Assembly (NCBI GenBank): GCA_020634155.1
Contig: JACKCI010000001.1
Coordinates: 1,240,001-1,304,000 of the forward strand
Reading direction: 5' to 3'
DNA: 64,000 nt
Source of the DNA: Anaerolineales bacterium
GTDB taxonomy: Bacteria; Chloroflexota; Anaerolineae; Aggregatilineales; J027
The stretch's first letter is position 1, and every line of letters starts with the position of its first letter. Of the stretch, positions 27,295 to 35,849 are shown piece after piece. Position numbers and translations under genes: made by a program. The notes under the pieces are model-generated. The model was not told the DNA's origin. It did not search any database and saw only the letters and a program-made list of their open reading frames with translations.

Positions 27295-27961
27295 CTACCA
27301 CCATCCGGTACCCCACCCCATACACGGTTTCAATCACATCGCGGTTGAGCTTGGAGCGAAGGTTTTTGACATGGACATCCACCGTGCGCTCATAGGCAGC
27401 AAAGGCCTCCCCGTGCATCTGTTCGAGCAAATCCATACGGGTGAATACGCGGCGCGGGTGAGCCATCAATGCCGCCAGAAGGTCAAATTCACTGCGGGTC
27501 AAATCAATCGCTATGCCCTCAACTGTAACGATACGTGTCTGTTTATTGAGATTGATGGCCCCCACCTGCAACACATCTTCCGTCGCAGGTTGCCCACCGC
27601 TGGAACGCCGTAATATAGCCCGCACCCGTGCCACCAATACACGCGGGCTAAAGGGCTTGGTTACGTAATCATCCGCGCCGAGTTCCAACCCCAAGGCTTG
27701 GTCAAATTCATCAGCACGGGCGGTGAGCATCAGGATTGGCACCATGCTATCTTTGCGAATCTGACGGGCGACCTCAAATCCATCCATCTCCGGCATCATC
27801 ACGTCAAGAATAACGGCATCAGGGGCTTCACGGCGGAAGGCTTGCAGGGCCTCTTTGCCATTTAAGGCCGTAACAACCTGATAGCCAGAATTCTCCAAAT
27901 AAGCCCGCACGGTGTTGAGTAATTGTAGTTCATCATCGGCAACTAGAATCGTCTGCGGCAT
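27287..27961 (-). CDS. OmpR/PhoB-family response regulator
   Basis: 224 residues from the ATG at 27961, chosen over an upstream start at 27979 because a perfect AGGAGGT site precedes it. The receiver domain has the acidic pair D9-D10, phospho-acceptor D53 (ILDVMMPEMDG), and the conserved T and K (MLTARAD, VTKPF). The C-terminal winged helix has the RSEFDLLAALMAHPRRVFTR segment cut as LTRSEF and VDVHVKNLRSKL. It should bind DNA and control genes in response to the adjacent kinase. First gene of the four-gene operon. Confidence 0.94.
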   Translation of the reverse strand: MPQTILVADDELQLLNTVRAYLENSGYQVVTALNGKEALQAFRREAPDAVILDVMMPEMDGFEVARQIRKDSMVPILMLTARADEFDQALGLELGADDYVTKPFSPRVLVARVRAILRRSSGGQPATEDVLQVGAINLNKQTRIVTVEGIAIDLTRSEFDLLAALMAHPRRVFTRMDLLEQMHGEAFAAYERTVDVHVKNLRSKLNRDVIETVYGVGYRMVVDE

Positions 27962-27979
27962 ATGCCACCTCCTGTGCAA

Positions 27980-27985
27980 ATCATA
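27980..27985 (-). promoter_or_regulatory. Candidate -10 element for the two-component operon
   Basis: TATGAT on the minus strand lies 18 bases before the regulator ATG. The best -35 at 17-18 bases is poor, so activator help or autoregulation is possible. The call rests on one hexamer. Confidence 0.3.
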
Positions 27986-28043
27986 GCGGAACGTTGTGTG
28001 TTTTGTATGAAGATTTTAAACTGTTTAGAAAAGGAGATGCTTT

Positions 28044-29750
28044 ATGGAACTGGTTGAACGGATTGCGATTGCACGCGGTGACCAACCGTGTGATGTTGTC
28101 CTCACCAACTTACAGCTTATCAATCTTCACACAGGTGAAATCTATCCATCAGAAATTGCGATTGCGGGGTCGCATATTGTCGGTGTGGGGATGGGCTATG
28201 AAGGCAAGACCCGCCTTGATTTAGGAGGGCGCTATGTAGCTCCAGCCTTGATTGATGCCCATGTCCATATCGAAAGTAGCCTGTGTATCCCGCCCCAATT
28301 CGCACTGGCCGTCCTGCCACATGGGGTTACAACGGTGGTCACTGACCCCCACGAGATTGCCAACGTGTTAGGGCTGGAGGGTATTCGCTTCATGCTGGAT
28401 GCGGCCAAGTATGGTGCTTTGAATATGTATATTATGGCGTCGAGTTGTGTCCCCGCCACCCACATGGAAACCGCCGGAGCCTATCTCGACGCGGAGACCC
28501 TCGAAACCCTTATCAGCAATCGCTGGGTGCTGGGCTTGGCGGAGGTCATGAACTATCCGGGAGTGGTCTATGGGGATGCTCAAATGCTGGAAAAAATTAC
28601 ACGCTTCCAACATCTGGTCATTGATGGACATTGCCCTGCGCTCTCTGGTAAACAACTCAACGCCTATGCTGTGACAGGTATCGGCAGCGACCATGAATGC
28701 ACCACCGTTGAGGAAGCCCGCGAGAAATTGCGGATGGGTATGCACCTCTTTATCCGTGAGGCCACCAACGCCCACAACCTGCATACCCTACTCCCCGTTA
28801 TTACCCCTGCCAATAGTCGGCGCATCTCGTTCTGTACGGATGACCGCCAGCCCGCCGACCTGCTCGACCAAGGCTCGATTGATTATATGGTACGGGTCGC
28901 TATTGAGCAGGGTATCGACCCCATTAATGCCCTACGGATGGGTAGCCTCAACACTGCTGAATACTTCCGCCTGCGTGATTTAGGCGCGATTGCTCCCGGC
29001 TACCGTGCCGATATGATGGTCTTTTCGGATTTGAACGCGCTCCATCCCGAACTCGTCTTCCGCGGGGGGCAAAAAGTAGCCGAACACGGCGAATTTGTCT
29101 TTCAGGGGCCGCAACGCAAAAGTGCCGCCATGCGAAACTCCATGAACATCCGCTGGGATAGTGTCGATTTTCGTATCCCCGCCCAAGGGCAACGGCTACG
29201 GGTAATAGGCAGCATCCCCAATCAACTGGTCACCACCCATACCATCGAAGACGCTACCCTTCATAATGGAGAAACGGTTGCTGACCCTAGCCGCGATTTG
29301 CTCAAGATGGCTGTCATTGAGCGCCACCTCTCGAATGGGAATATGGGCAAAGGCTTTATCAAGGGTATTGGTTTGCAACGCGGTGCAATCGCAGGCACAG
29401 TGGCGCATGACCATCATAATCTGGTTGTGATTGGGGCCGATGATGCCAGTATGATGGCTGCCGCCCGTGCTGTCGATGAGATGGGGGGCGGCTTGGTGGC
29501 GGTGGTTGGTGAGCAGGTATTGGCCCACCTCCCCTTGCCGATTGCGGGTCTGATGAGTGACCAACCCATTGATATAGTACGCCGCGAGATGGACACCCTC
29601 ATTCAGGCCGGCCATGACCTTGGCTCACCCTTGCACGACCCCTTTATGGCAATGAGCTTTATGGCCCTAGAGGTTATCCCTAGCCTGAAGTTGACCGATA
29701 AAGGGCTGGTGGATGTTGATGCTTTCAAACTTGTCGATTTATTCGTCTAA
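28044..29750 (+). CDS. ade: Adenine deaminase
   Basis: 568 residues, normal for the Ade family of amidohydrolases, which converts adenine to hypoxanthine and ammonia in purine salvage. The metal-binding motif DAHVHIESS lies near residue 72. Further family regions are TDPHEIANVLG, a GHCPALSG segment and SDHECT. The C-terminal adenine deaminase domain carries NRDLLKMAV-like and HDHHNLVVIGADDASM segments. An AAGGAGAT site precedes the ATG. It stands divergent from the two-component operon. The BMP-type importer nearby may supply purines. Confidence 0.95.
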   Translation: MELVERIAIARGDQPCDVVLTNLQLINLHTGEIYPSEIAIAGSHIVGVGMGYEGKTRLDLGGRYVAPALIDAHVHIESSLCIPPQFALAVLPHGVTTVVTDPHEIANVLGLEGIRFMLDAAKYGALNMYIMASSCVPATHMETAGAYLDAETLETLISNRWVLGLAEVMNYPGVVYGDAQMLEKITRFQHLVIDGHCPALSGKQLNAYAVTGIGSDHECTTVEEAREKLRMGMHLFIREATNAHNLHTLLPVITPANSRRISFCTDDRQPADLLDQGSIDYMVRVAIEQGIDPINALRMGSLNTAEYFRLRDLGAIAPGYRADMMVFSDLNALHPELVFRGGQKVAEHGEFVFQGPQRKSAAMRNSMNIRWDSVDFRIPAQGQRLRVIGSIPNQLVTTHTIEDATLHNGETVADPSRDLLKMAVIERHLSNGNMGKGFIKGIGLQRGAIAGTVAHDHHNLVVIGADDASMMAAARAVDEMGGGLVAVVGEQVLAHLPLPIAGLMSDQPIDIVRREMDTLIQAGHDLGSPLHDPFMAMSFMALEVIPSLKLTDKGLVDVDAFKLVDLFV

Positions 29751-29765
29751 CACAAGAGGAGACGC

Positions 29766-30839
29766 ATGAAACGCTATCTGCCCATTATCCTAATTGCGCT
29801 GCTTATCGCCAATATAGCGCTGGCCCAAGAGGATGGTCGCCTAGCTATCACGCCCGCCAATGTCGCCCAAATTCAAGAAATTGCCGCCTTGACCGACTTC
29901 AATAGTTGGATAACCGATGTAGAGTTTAGCCCTGATGGTAGTCTCATTGGCACCGCTGTTCATTATGGCCCTATTGCCTTGTGGGACGCCGAGAGTTTTG
30001 AAGTCGTCTACACATGGAATGACCCATCATGGGTTGACCTCGAAATTTTCATGACGACCTTGGCCTTTAGTTCCGATGGTAGCCAATTGGCATTGGGCGG
30101 CCTTAGCCCAGCCGTGTACATTCTGGATATTGGCACCTCGACTGTAGTAACTGAATTGCCCGTTGACGTTGAATATGGGCAAATCACGGATATCGCCTTT
30201 AGCCCCGATGGGCAATGGGTCGCGGCTTCTGTTGTCAAACTCTCGCCTGCCAATGAGCAAAACGCGAGTGTTTGGCTTTGGGATACAGCGACATGGACAC
30301 CCACTGAGTTAATCACGTTTGAAGGTCAAAGCGCGGGTCTGCATCTCTCATTCAGTCCCAACAATCGCTACCTTGCCTATGGGGGTACCGAGCGGCTTTC
30401 ACTGACCGAATTTGAGCCAGTCGGTGGGGTATGGCATATGGAAGCAGGCCAAGCAATAGCCGTGTATCCCACCTGCACACCCAAGCAATTCAGCCCCACA
30501 GGTGCCTTATTGACCATTTGCCAGCGCGATGAAGGTTATGGCCTCAGCTTGTGGGACATCAATGAGACCAATGCACCACTGCAACAGATTGACGCGGAAT
30601 GGGCGCTCTTGGCTCCGCTTGCTTTTAGCCCTGATGGTGCATTGCTCATGGTCGGCTATACCTTTTGGGATGTGACGACGGGTGAGCAAGTGGCAACCTA
30701 TGATAAGCCTAACCCACAGAATATGAGCGCCATAGCGTTCAACCCTGCGGGTACGTTAATTGCTTATGGGGTGGCAGGGGTAAGCAGCGTTGGACTAGAA
30801 GACTCGCAAGATGCCTATGTAATGGGTGTTGTGGAGTAA
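29766..30839 (+). CDS. Secreted WD40-repeat protein
   Basis: 357 residues. A signal peptide (about 1-20, ending IALAQ) is followed by six or seven WD40-like repeats with FSPDG and LWD signatures, for example EFSPDGSLIG, IALWDAES and AFSPDGQWVA. A single seven-blade propeller is likely. It starts 15 bases after ade with an AGAGGAG site and so is probably co-transcribed with it, although no functional tie is apparent. Secreted propellers of this kind are frequent in Chloroflexota. Role unknown. Confidence 0.8.
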   Translation: MKRYLPIILIALLIANIALAQEDGRLAITPANVAQIQEIAALTDFNSWITDVEFSPDGSLIGTAVHYGPIALWDAESFEVVYTWNDPSWVDLEIFMTTLAFSSDGSQLALGGLSPAVYILDIGTSTVVTELPVDVEYGQITDIAFSPDGQWVAASVVKLSPANEQNASVWLWDTATWTPTELITFEGQSAGLHLSFSPNNRYLAYGGTERLSLTEFEPVGGVWHMEAGQAIAVYPTCTPKQFSPTGALLTICQRDEGYGLSLWDINETNAPLQQIDAEWALLAPLAFSPDGALLMVGYTFWDVTTGEQVATYDKPNPQNMSAIAFNPAGTLIAYGVAGVSSVGLEDSQDAYVMGVVE

Positions 30840-30844
30840 TAGGT

Positions 30845-31744
30845 CTATAGATAGTGGGCTAGGAACGCCAATATCGTCGCGGCATAATCACCCACTGGTG
30901 GATTAGCCCAATCCGCATGGTGGCGACCCTCGACAATCAACAATTGTTTGGGGTCGCCTGCTGCTTCATAGAGCCGATAGCCATGACTGACTGGCACCAC
31001 CACATCCGCCGTACCGTGAATGATGAGGATGGGACGCGGGCTGATAGATGCTATGTCGTCAATAGGCCGTAATTGGCTCACATCCACGCCAAGCTCCTGC
31101 GCGGTCATCCACACGATAAGGTCAGAGAACGGAGAGCCAGTGATACGGATAACACGCTTAACACCATCGCCCACCACCTGCGGGAAACTGGCAAAAGCCG
31201 CCTCGACTATCAGCACCTTGACTTGGGGCATACGTGCCGTTGCACGGATAGCCGTCGCGCCACCCATCGAGACTCCGAATATCCCAATACGTTGCGGGTC
31301 TAGGTCGGGCTGGGCGGTCAGATAATCATAGGCGGCCTGTACATCGCGCACCTCATGTAAGCCAAAGGTGGTAACACTATCCGCACTGGTGCCATGATTG
31401 CGTAAATCAAAGAGCAGACCGCCGTAACCGTGCTGGTTGAGCAAGGCCGCGATTTCTAAGAACTCGCCCCGATTGCCCGTAAAGCCATGCACATAGAGAA
31501 TAGCCGCCCCATTGGATTCAGGTGGTGGGATATACCACCCCTCTAGACGCACACCGTCGGCAGTGGTAAAAGCCACCTCTCGCCAAGCCGCAATCCCAAC
31601 ATCAGCAGGCGTTTGGGTGTACGTGCTACGTGGGGGATAGGCGAACACTTGGGACTGTAGATAGCAGATATACACCAACGCCCCACTCACTGCGAGGCTT
31701 AGGGTCACACAGCCAAACACCCCCAAGCGTAACGCCCGCTTCAC
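30845..31744 (-). CDS. Membrane-anchored alpha/beta hydrolase
   Basis: 299 residues from a GTG start that directly abuts the permease stop (no gap). An N-terminal hydrophobic helix (about 8-29) acts as signal or anchor. The hydrolase core has an oxyanion segment (LYVHGFTGNRGEF), nucleophile elbow GVSMGG with S159, an acidic residue in HGTADVVVP (about 246) and a His in GRHHADW (about 275). It resembles the BAAT/serine-aminopeptidase-like S33 group (YqkD/BEM46-like). Substrate unknown. Position at the end of the BMP importer operon may mean only co-transcription. Confidence 0.85.
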   Translation of the reverse strand: MKRALRLGVFGCVTLSLAVSGALVYICYLQSQVFAYPPRSTYTQTPADVGIAAWREVAFTTADGVRLEGWYIPPPESNGAAILYVHGFTGNRGEFLEIAALLNQHGYGGLLFDLRNHGTSADSVTTFGLHEVRDVQAAYDYLTAQPDLDPQRIGIFGVSMGGATAIRATARMPQVKVLIVEAAFASFPQVVGDGVKRVIRITGSPFSDLIVWMTAQELGVDVSQLRPIDDIASISPRPILIIHGTADVVVPVSHGYRLYEAAGDPKQLLIVEGRHHADWANPPVGDYAATILAFLAHYL

Positions 31745-32725
31745 CTAGCTCTTCTCAAAATTGGTACCCAATGCTGCTGGCGGGTTGGCCCGCAAGAAAC
31801 GCTGGGCGGCTGGACGCCATTTTTCTGGTACCAAGACCAGTGTCCGTTCTGCCAAGCCACTCGACACAAAAATGAGTGTGAGGAGCATCAGAACCCAAGG
31901 CGTCATATTGATAATCTGAACAGGCAAATCCAGCAGCTGTTCTTTTTGCAGATATAGCGCCAAGGCACGCAACCCCACAATCAGGTAAGCCCCAAACGCG
32001 ATGCGGTAGGGACGCCATGCTCCAAAAATTACAATCGCCAAAGCAATCCAGCCATTCCCCAAGGTAAGGTTTTCTTTCCAGCCGAGCCGTACACTGAGCG
32101 AATAGGTTGCGCCCGCCAGCCCAACCAATCCACCCCCAATGGCTACATAGACAAAGCGCCAGAACTGCACCCGCACCCCACGCACATAGGCGGCTTGGGG
32201 GCGCTCCCCTAGCCCGCGTAGCTGCAAACCGAAGCGGGTATGATAAAGCCAGAAGCCCATAAAGACAATCAGAAAGAGGCTGAAGTAAATTAGGACATTG
32301 TGTTGAAAGAAGATTTCACCAATGCCCAGAAATTTGATGTCTTTGAGTATCGGAATGGGCGCGTAGGGGATTTCTTTGCCGGCACGGTTAGCATAGTCCC
32401 GTCCTAAGAAGGTACTGAGATCAGCACACAGCAGGGTTAGGATGAAACCCACCGCGATTTGGTCGAGTTTGAGGAACACGCTGGATGAGATGACAATTAA
32501 GGCCACCACCATACCGACCACCACCGCCACGCTGATGCCTAACACCAAGCTACCCGTTGTTAAGGTAACGGCGAAGGCCGCCATTGCAGAGAGTAAGATG
32601 GTGCCATCCAACGACAAATTGACCACACCTGCTCGCTCGGTGATGAGTTCGCCTTGGCTAGCAATCAAAAGCGGGGCTGCGTTCCGTACAATATCGGCAA
32701 AGGTACTAATCAGAACCGGATCCAT
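31745..32725 (-). CDS. BMP-type (nucleoside) ABC transporter permease, BmpD/YufQ-like
   Basis: 326 residues with about eight to ten membrane helices. The opening AAPLLIASQGELITERAGV is cut-and-dried for this family: it contains the GEL-x-ERAGVVNLSLDG motif shared with YufQ/NupQ-type permeases of the RbsC superfamily. The GLGERPQAA segment is the cytoplasmic coupling-loop motif. The start overlaps the preceding permease gene by 20 bases, so both are made together. It forms the pore with the 470-residue permease. Confidence 0.88.
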   Translation of the reverse strand: MDPVLISTFADIVRNAAPLLIASQGELITERAGVVNLSLDGTILLSAMAAFAVTLTTGSLVLGISVAVVVGMVVALIVISSSVFLKLDQIAVGFILTLLCADLSTFLGRDYANRAGKEIPYAPIPILKDIKFLGIGEIFFQHNVLIYFSLFLIVFMGFWLYHTRFGLQLRGLGERPQAAYVRGVRVQFWRFVYVAIGGGLVGLAGATYSLSVRLGWKENLTLGNGWIALAIVIFGAWRPYRIAFGAYLIVGLRALALYLQKEQLLDLPVQIINMTPWVLMLLTLIFVSSGLAERTLVLVPEKWRPAAQRFLRANPPAALGTNFEKS

Positions 32726-34118
32726 GTGCGGCCTCCTGCTGCGTTTTGGCGGCTGCTACCCGCCGCGCCTCTAATAAAGCCAAGACACGCTGGCGCACCC
32801 CATCAATGATAAACACACTAAACACCATCACCCCAACAAAAACCCCTATCAACGAAGGGTCAAGTTGCAGCCGCAGTTGAATCGGTAGCTGACTAGAAAG
32901 CAGCAAAGCAAATGTTAGTGAGATAAATGGCACCCATAGTACACGGATAGAGGCTAACAAGACCACCAATAGCGCCAAGAAGCCTAATCCGCCTGATACA
33001 TTCGCGGGCAAATTGCTGCGGGTAAACAGCACCATGTGTCCACCTGCCAGACCTGCCATCATGCCGCACAGAGTCATCGCCAGCCAGATGTTGCGCTCGG
33101 CAGCCACTCCTAGAGTCCGTGCTGATTTGGCATTCTTGCCCATCGCCCGCAACTGCAAACCCCATTTTGAGCCTGTCAATGTGAGCAGCACAAAGAGATA
33201 GCAAGCAACCGCGATATAAATCGTCGTCGGACTAAGGGAATAGTCCTTCATACTTGGCAAGATAGCCTTAGCAGGGAAACGAGCCGTTGCACTCCCACTG
33301 CTATTCGGTGGTGCCCAAGGCCCAACCAATAGATAGGCCGAGAAGTTGCTGGCGATGAAGTTCATAGCAACCCCGCCAAAAATCTCATTGACTCCACCGC
33401 GTGTCCGCATAACCGCTGTAAATAAGGCCCATGCCCCACCCGCTGCGGCAGCCATCGCCAACTCGGTGATAATGAGTTGGGTGCGCGGTAAATCGACAAA
33501 CAACGCGATGCTAGTAGCGCCAACGGCACCCATCCCAACTTGGCCCTCAATCCCGATGTTCCACAGGCCTGCTGTAAAGGTCAGTAACAGCCCGCAGCTA
33601 CAAAGAAAGATGGGAAGCCAAAAATCAATGACTCCTACACGGCTGGTCGGATTGGAAAGGATACGCTCGTCAATCAGGTCGGTGATTTGCGTCACCCCAA
33701 TGCGGGTTTGAGCCTGCACTTGGGCAATATACCAGCCATTCCGCGCCTCATAGGGGCCTATAATGGTACCTTTCTTGGTGCTAGCGAACAGGGCCTCGGC
33801 TGCTTCAGCGGGTAACCGACGCGCCATACTCTGATTGAGCAGTCGTCCGGCCTCTACATCATCAACTTGGTCGCCCAGTTCCTCAGCAATTACCGTCACC
33901 GACGCGCCCTGCTCCATACGCGCACGGGCAAGTTGGGCGCTAGGTTCATCCACAAGGGTGATTTCATCAACGGTCACATCAAGGATATTGCTTTCGTTGT
34001 ACAGAATCAGAGCAATCAGCCCTGTCGCCAGCAAAACACCCACAATAACTGGCACAAGGCCAATCAATAGCTGCATCAAAATAGCAAAAGCGCGACGGAT
34101 AAGGTCCTTGGTTTGCAT
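32706..34118 (-). CDS. BMP-type ABC permease (BmpC/YufP-like) with parvulin-like insert
   Basis: 470 residues. The first helix (about 16-39) is followed by a polar extracytoplasmic insert (about 44-160), then the canonical permease from about 165 (LTFTAGLWNIGIEGQVGMGA, GGVNEIFGGVAMNF). The insert resembles the PpiC-type rotamase region of the lipoprotein at 55069-56337: KGTIIGPYEARNGWYIAQV aligns with EGDVIGPFATDSGWYVARI. The residues before it also align. Parvulin domains are peptidyl-prolyl isomerases or chaperone modules, not usual in importers. The start shares a base with the ATPase stop (TAATG). The family imports nucleosides or similar small molecules. Confidence 0.86.
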   Translation of the reverse strand: MQTKDLIRRAFAILMQLLIGLVPVIVGVLLATGLIALILYNESNILDVTVDEITLVDEPSAQLARARMEQGASVTVIAEELGDQVDDVEAGRLLNQSMARRLPAEAAEALFASTKKGTIIGPYEARNGWYIAQVQAQTRIGVTQITDLIDERILSNPTSRVGVIDFWLPIFLCSCGLLLTFTAGLWNIGIEGQVGMGAVGATSIALFVDLPRTQLIITELAMAAAAGGAWALFTAVMRTRGGVNEIFGGVAMNFIASNFSAYLLVGPWAPPNSSGSATARFPAKAILPSMKDYSLSPTTIYIAVACYLFVLLTLTGSKWGLQLRAMGKNAKSARTLGVAAERNIWLAMTLCGMMAGLAGGHMVLFTRSNLPANVSGGLGFLALLVVLLASIRVLWVPFISLTFALLLSSQLPIQLRLQLDPSLIGVFVGVMVFSVFIIDGVRQRVLALLEARRVAAAKTQQEAAHGSGSD

Positions 34119-35761
34119 CAGACCTTCCCTCCAATCAACTCACCCAAGTGGGCGGTGGTGATGTCTTGTGCGTCCTCAACCAAAGTTACCCGTCCCGATG
34201 AAAACACCAAAATTCGGTCACTATAGTCGATAATCTCATCCAAATCAGGAGAGCTAAAAATAATGCTGGTTCCCTGCTCACGGCGTTTGAGCAAAATTGA
34301 CCAGATACGTTGGGCACTCTCCACATCAAGGCCGCGGGTCGGGTTCTCCAGCAGAACCAGCCGTAAGCGCTCCGGCAATAGCCCAACCGAGACCCGCTGT
34401 TGATTGCCGCCCGATAGATTTTGAATAGGGTCAAGTGGACGGCCTTTGACATTGAAGGTCTCAATCATTTGCTTGGCTTGTCGCCAGACGCCTAGCCAGT
34501 TGATCCAAGGCTTGCCATTACGGGTGGTCAGCGCCACATGATCCATTACAGTTAGGCCCTTGACCAAGCCCTCCTCTAAACGACCCGACGGCAAAAAAAC
34601 CACCCCCCGCGCCAATAAGTCCCGATAGCCTGCATTGGCAATTGTGGCTTGGTCAAGTTGAACCCGTGCGATTGGTTCTTGACCCAATTGACGGCGCACC
34701 CATCCCACAATCGGGGCCTGTAGCGATACACCGATCAAGGCCAAAGCTGAAAAGCTCCCCAGCCACATCACCGTTGGAGACTCATCGAGCAGCAAGGCAA
34801 AGACAATCCAAAGGACAATCAATGCCAGCACTGCGAACACATGGTCAGACCATGTAGGCCGTTCCAGACCTGCCACCGTGTGCATGAACTCGACTTGTCC
34901 ACTACCATCCAGTCCTGCCAGCCCGATAACCTCGCCCTCATTCACCTCAAGATTAAATTCAGGAATAGAGAATAGGCGGGCATGAATAGGCAGGTGTTCT
35001 ACTTGCAGCGTGGGGCGGCCTGTCTCCACTAATTCGCGCTGGGGTGGGTCAAGGCGCTTACCGAACATCATCTCAACCATGCGCTCAGTGGGGCATGGCA
35101 AGACCTCATGTCCAACCAACTGCCCACGCCGCAAGGCCAGCACCTCATCACACAATTCTTCAACATCCGCCAACTTATGGGAGACCAAGACCACCGTCAT
35201 GCTGTCCTCATGGGCCAAGCGCTTGAGGGTGTCAAATAGCTGGGTCTTCTGCTCGGCAGAGATGCCCGTTGTTGGCTCATCCAAGATAAGGAAGCGCACC
35301 CCCAGCGACAGCAAGCGCACAATCTCCAATTGCTGGCGTTCACCAACCGTCATGGCTTCAACAAGAGCATGGGGATTGAGGTCAAAGCCTAGTTCGCGGC
35401 AGTGTTTATGGAAATCTGCCACCATCTCGCGCCGTTGCAAAAGCAGCCCACCAGAGCGCCCACTGATATAGTTCTCCAGTGCGGTAAGAGGTGCAAAGTC
35501 GAGCGGGTCTTGGTAAAGCATTCCGATGCCATGTTGGATGGCAACACTAGGGGTACTGAGAGTAACAGCTTGTTCATTGATGAGGATTTGACCATGCGTG
35601 GCAGTTTGATAGCCGCTGAGAATCTTCATCAGCGTGCTTTTACCGGCACCATTTTCGCCCAAAATGGCGTAGATTCGACCTTCGCCAAACTGGAACGAGA
35701 TACGGTCATTGGCTTTTAAGGGGCCAAAATGCTTGGAAATATTTTGAAGTTCAACGTTCAT
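34118..35761 (-). CDS. BMP/RbsA-type double-cassette ABC ATPase with hydrophobic insert
   Basis: 547 residues with two nucleotide-binding domains, as in YufO/RbsA. The first has Walker A (GENGAGKST), signature TVGERQQ and Walker B (FLILDEPTTGI). The second has the degenerate Walker A usual for this family (GLDGSGQ), signature SGGNQQR and LLENPTRGLD. Between the second Walker A helix (GLERPT, 298-303) and the FLPSGRLEEGL segment (about 384) there is an insert of some 55 residues beyond the usual spacing. It contains two strongly hydrophobic stretches separated by LLDESPT. These would form a membrane hairpin in a protein that is normally peripheral and cytosolic. It energises the two neighbouring permeases. 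Confidence 0.87.
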   Translation of the reverse strand: MNVELQNISKHFGPLKANDRISFQFGEGRIYAILGENGAGKSTLMKILSGYQTATHGQILINEQAVTLSTPSVAIQHGIGMLYQDPLDFAPLTALENYISGRSGGLLLQRREMVADFHKHCRELGFDLNPHALVEAMTVGERQQLEIVRLLSLGVRFLILDEPTTGISAEQKTQLFDTLKRLAHEDSMTVVLVSHKLADVEELCDEVLALRRGQLVGHEVLPCPTERMVEMMFGKRLDPPQRELVETGRPTLQVEHLPIHARLFSIPEFNLEVNEGEVIGLAGLDGSGQVEFMHTVAGLERPTWSDHVFAVLALIVLWIVFALLLDESPTVMWLGSFSALALIGVSLQAPIVGWVRRQLGQEPIARVQLDQATIANAGYRDLLARGVVFLPSGRLEEGLVKGLTVMDHVALTTRNGKPWINWLGVWRQAKQMIETFNVKGRPLDPIQNLSGGNQQRVSVGLLPERLRLVLLENPTRGLDVESAQRIWSILLKRREQGTSIIFSSPDLDEIIDYSDRILVFSSGRVTLVEDAQDITTAHLGELIGGKV

Positions 35762-35797
35762 GGCATAAATCTTTTTATCAAATACAGCTATAAGTGA

Positions 35798-35823
35798 GGG
35801 GTGGAAACCAATCGCCCCACCCC
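35798..35823 (-). other. Intercistronic hairpin between the BMP binding-protein gene and the ATPase gene
   Basis: GGGGTGG (35798-35804) pairs with CCACCCC (35817-35823) across a 12-base loop. No T-run follows on the minus strand. It resembles the hairpin after livK and probably protects the binding-protein mRNA or partly stops transcription. Confidence 0.55.
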
Positions 35824-35849
35824 CAAAATAAATCGACTCGGTGCTGAGT

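Noticed and set aside
27962..28043. Possible purine riboswitch before the adenine deaminase gene
   Set aside because: The gap is only 82 bases and no conserved three-way-junction pattern was seen.
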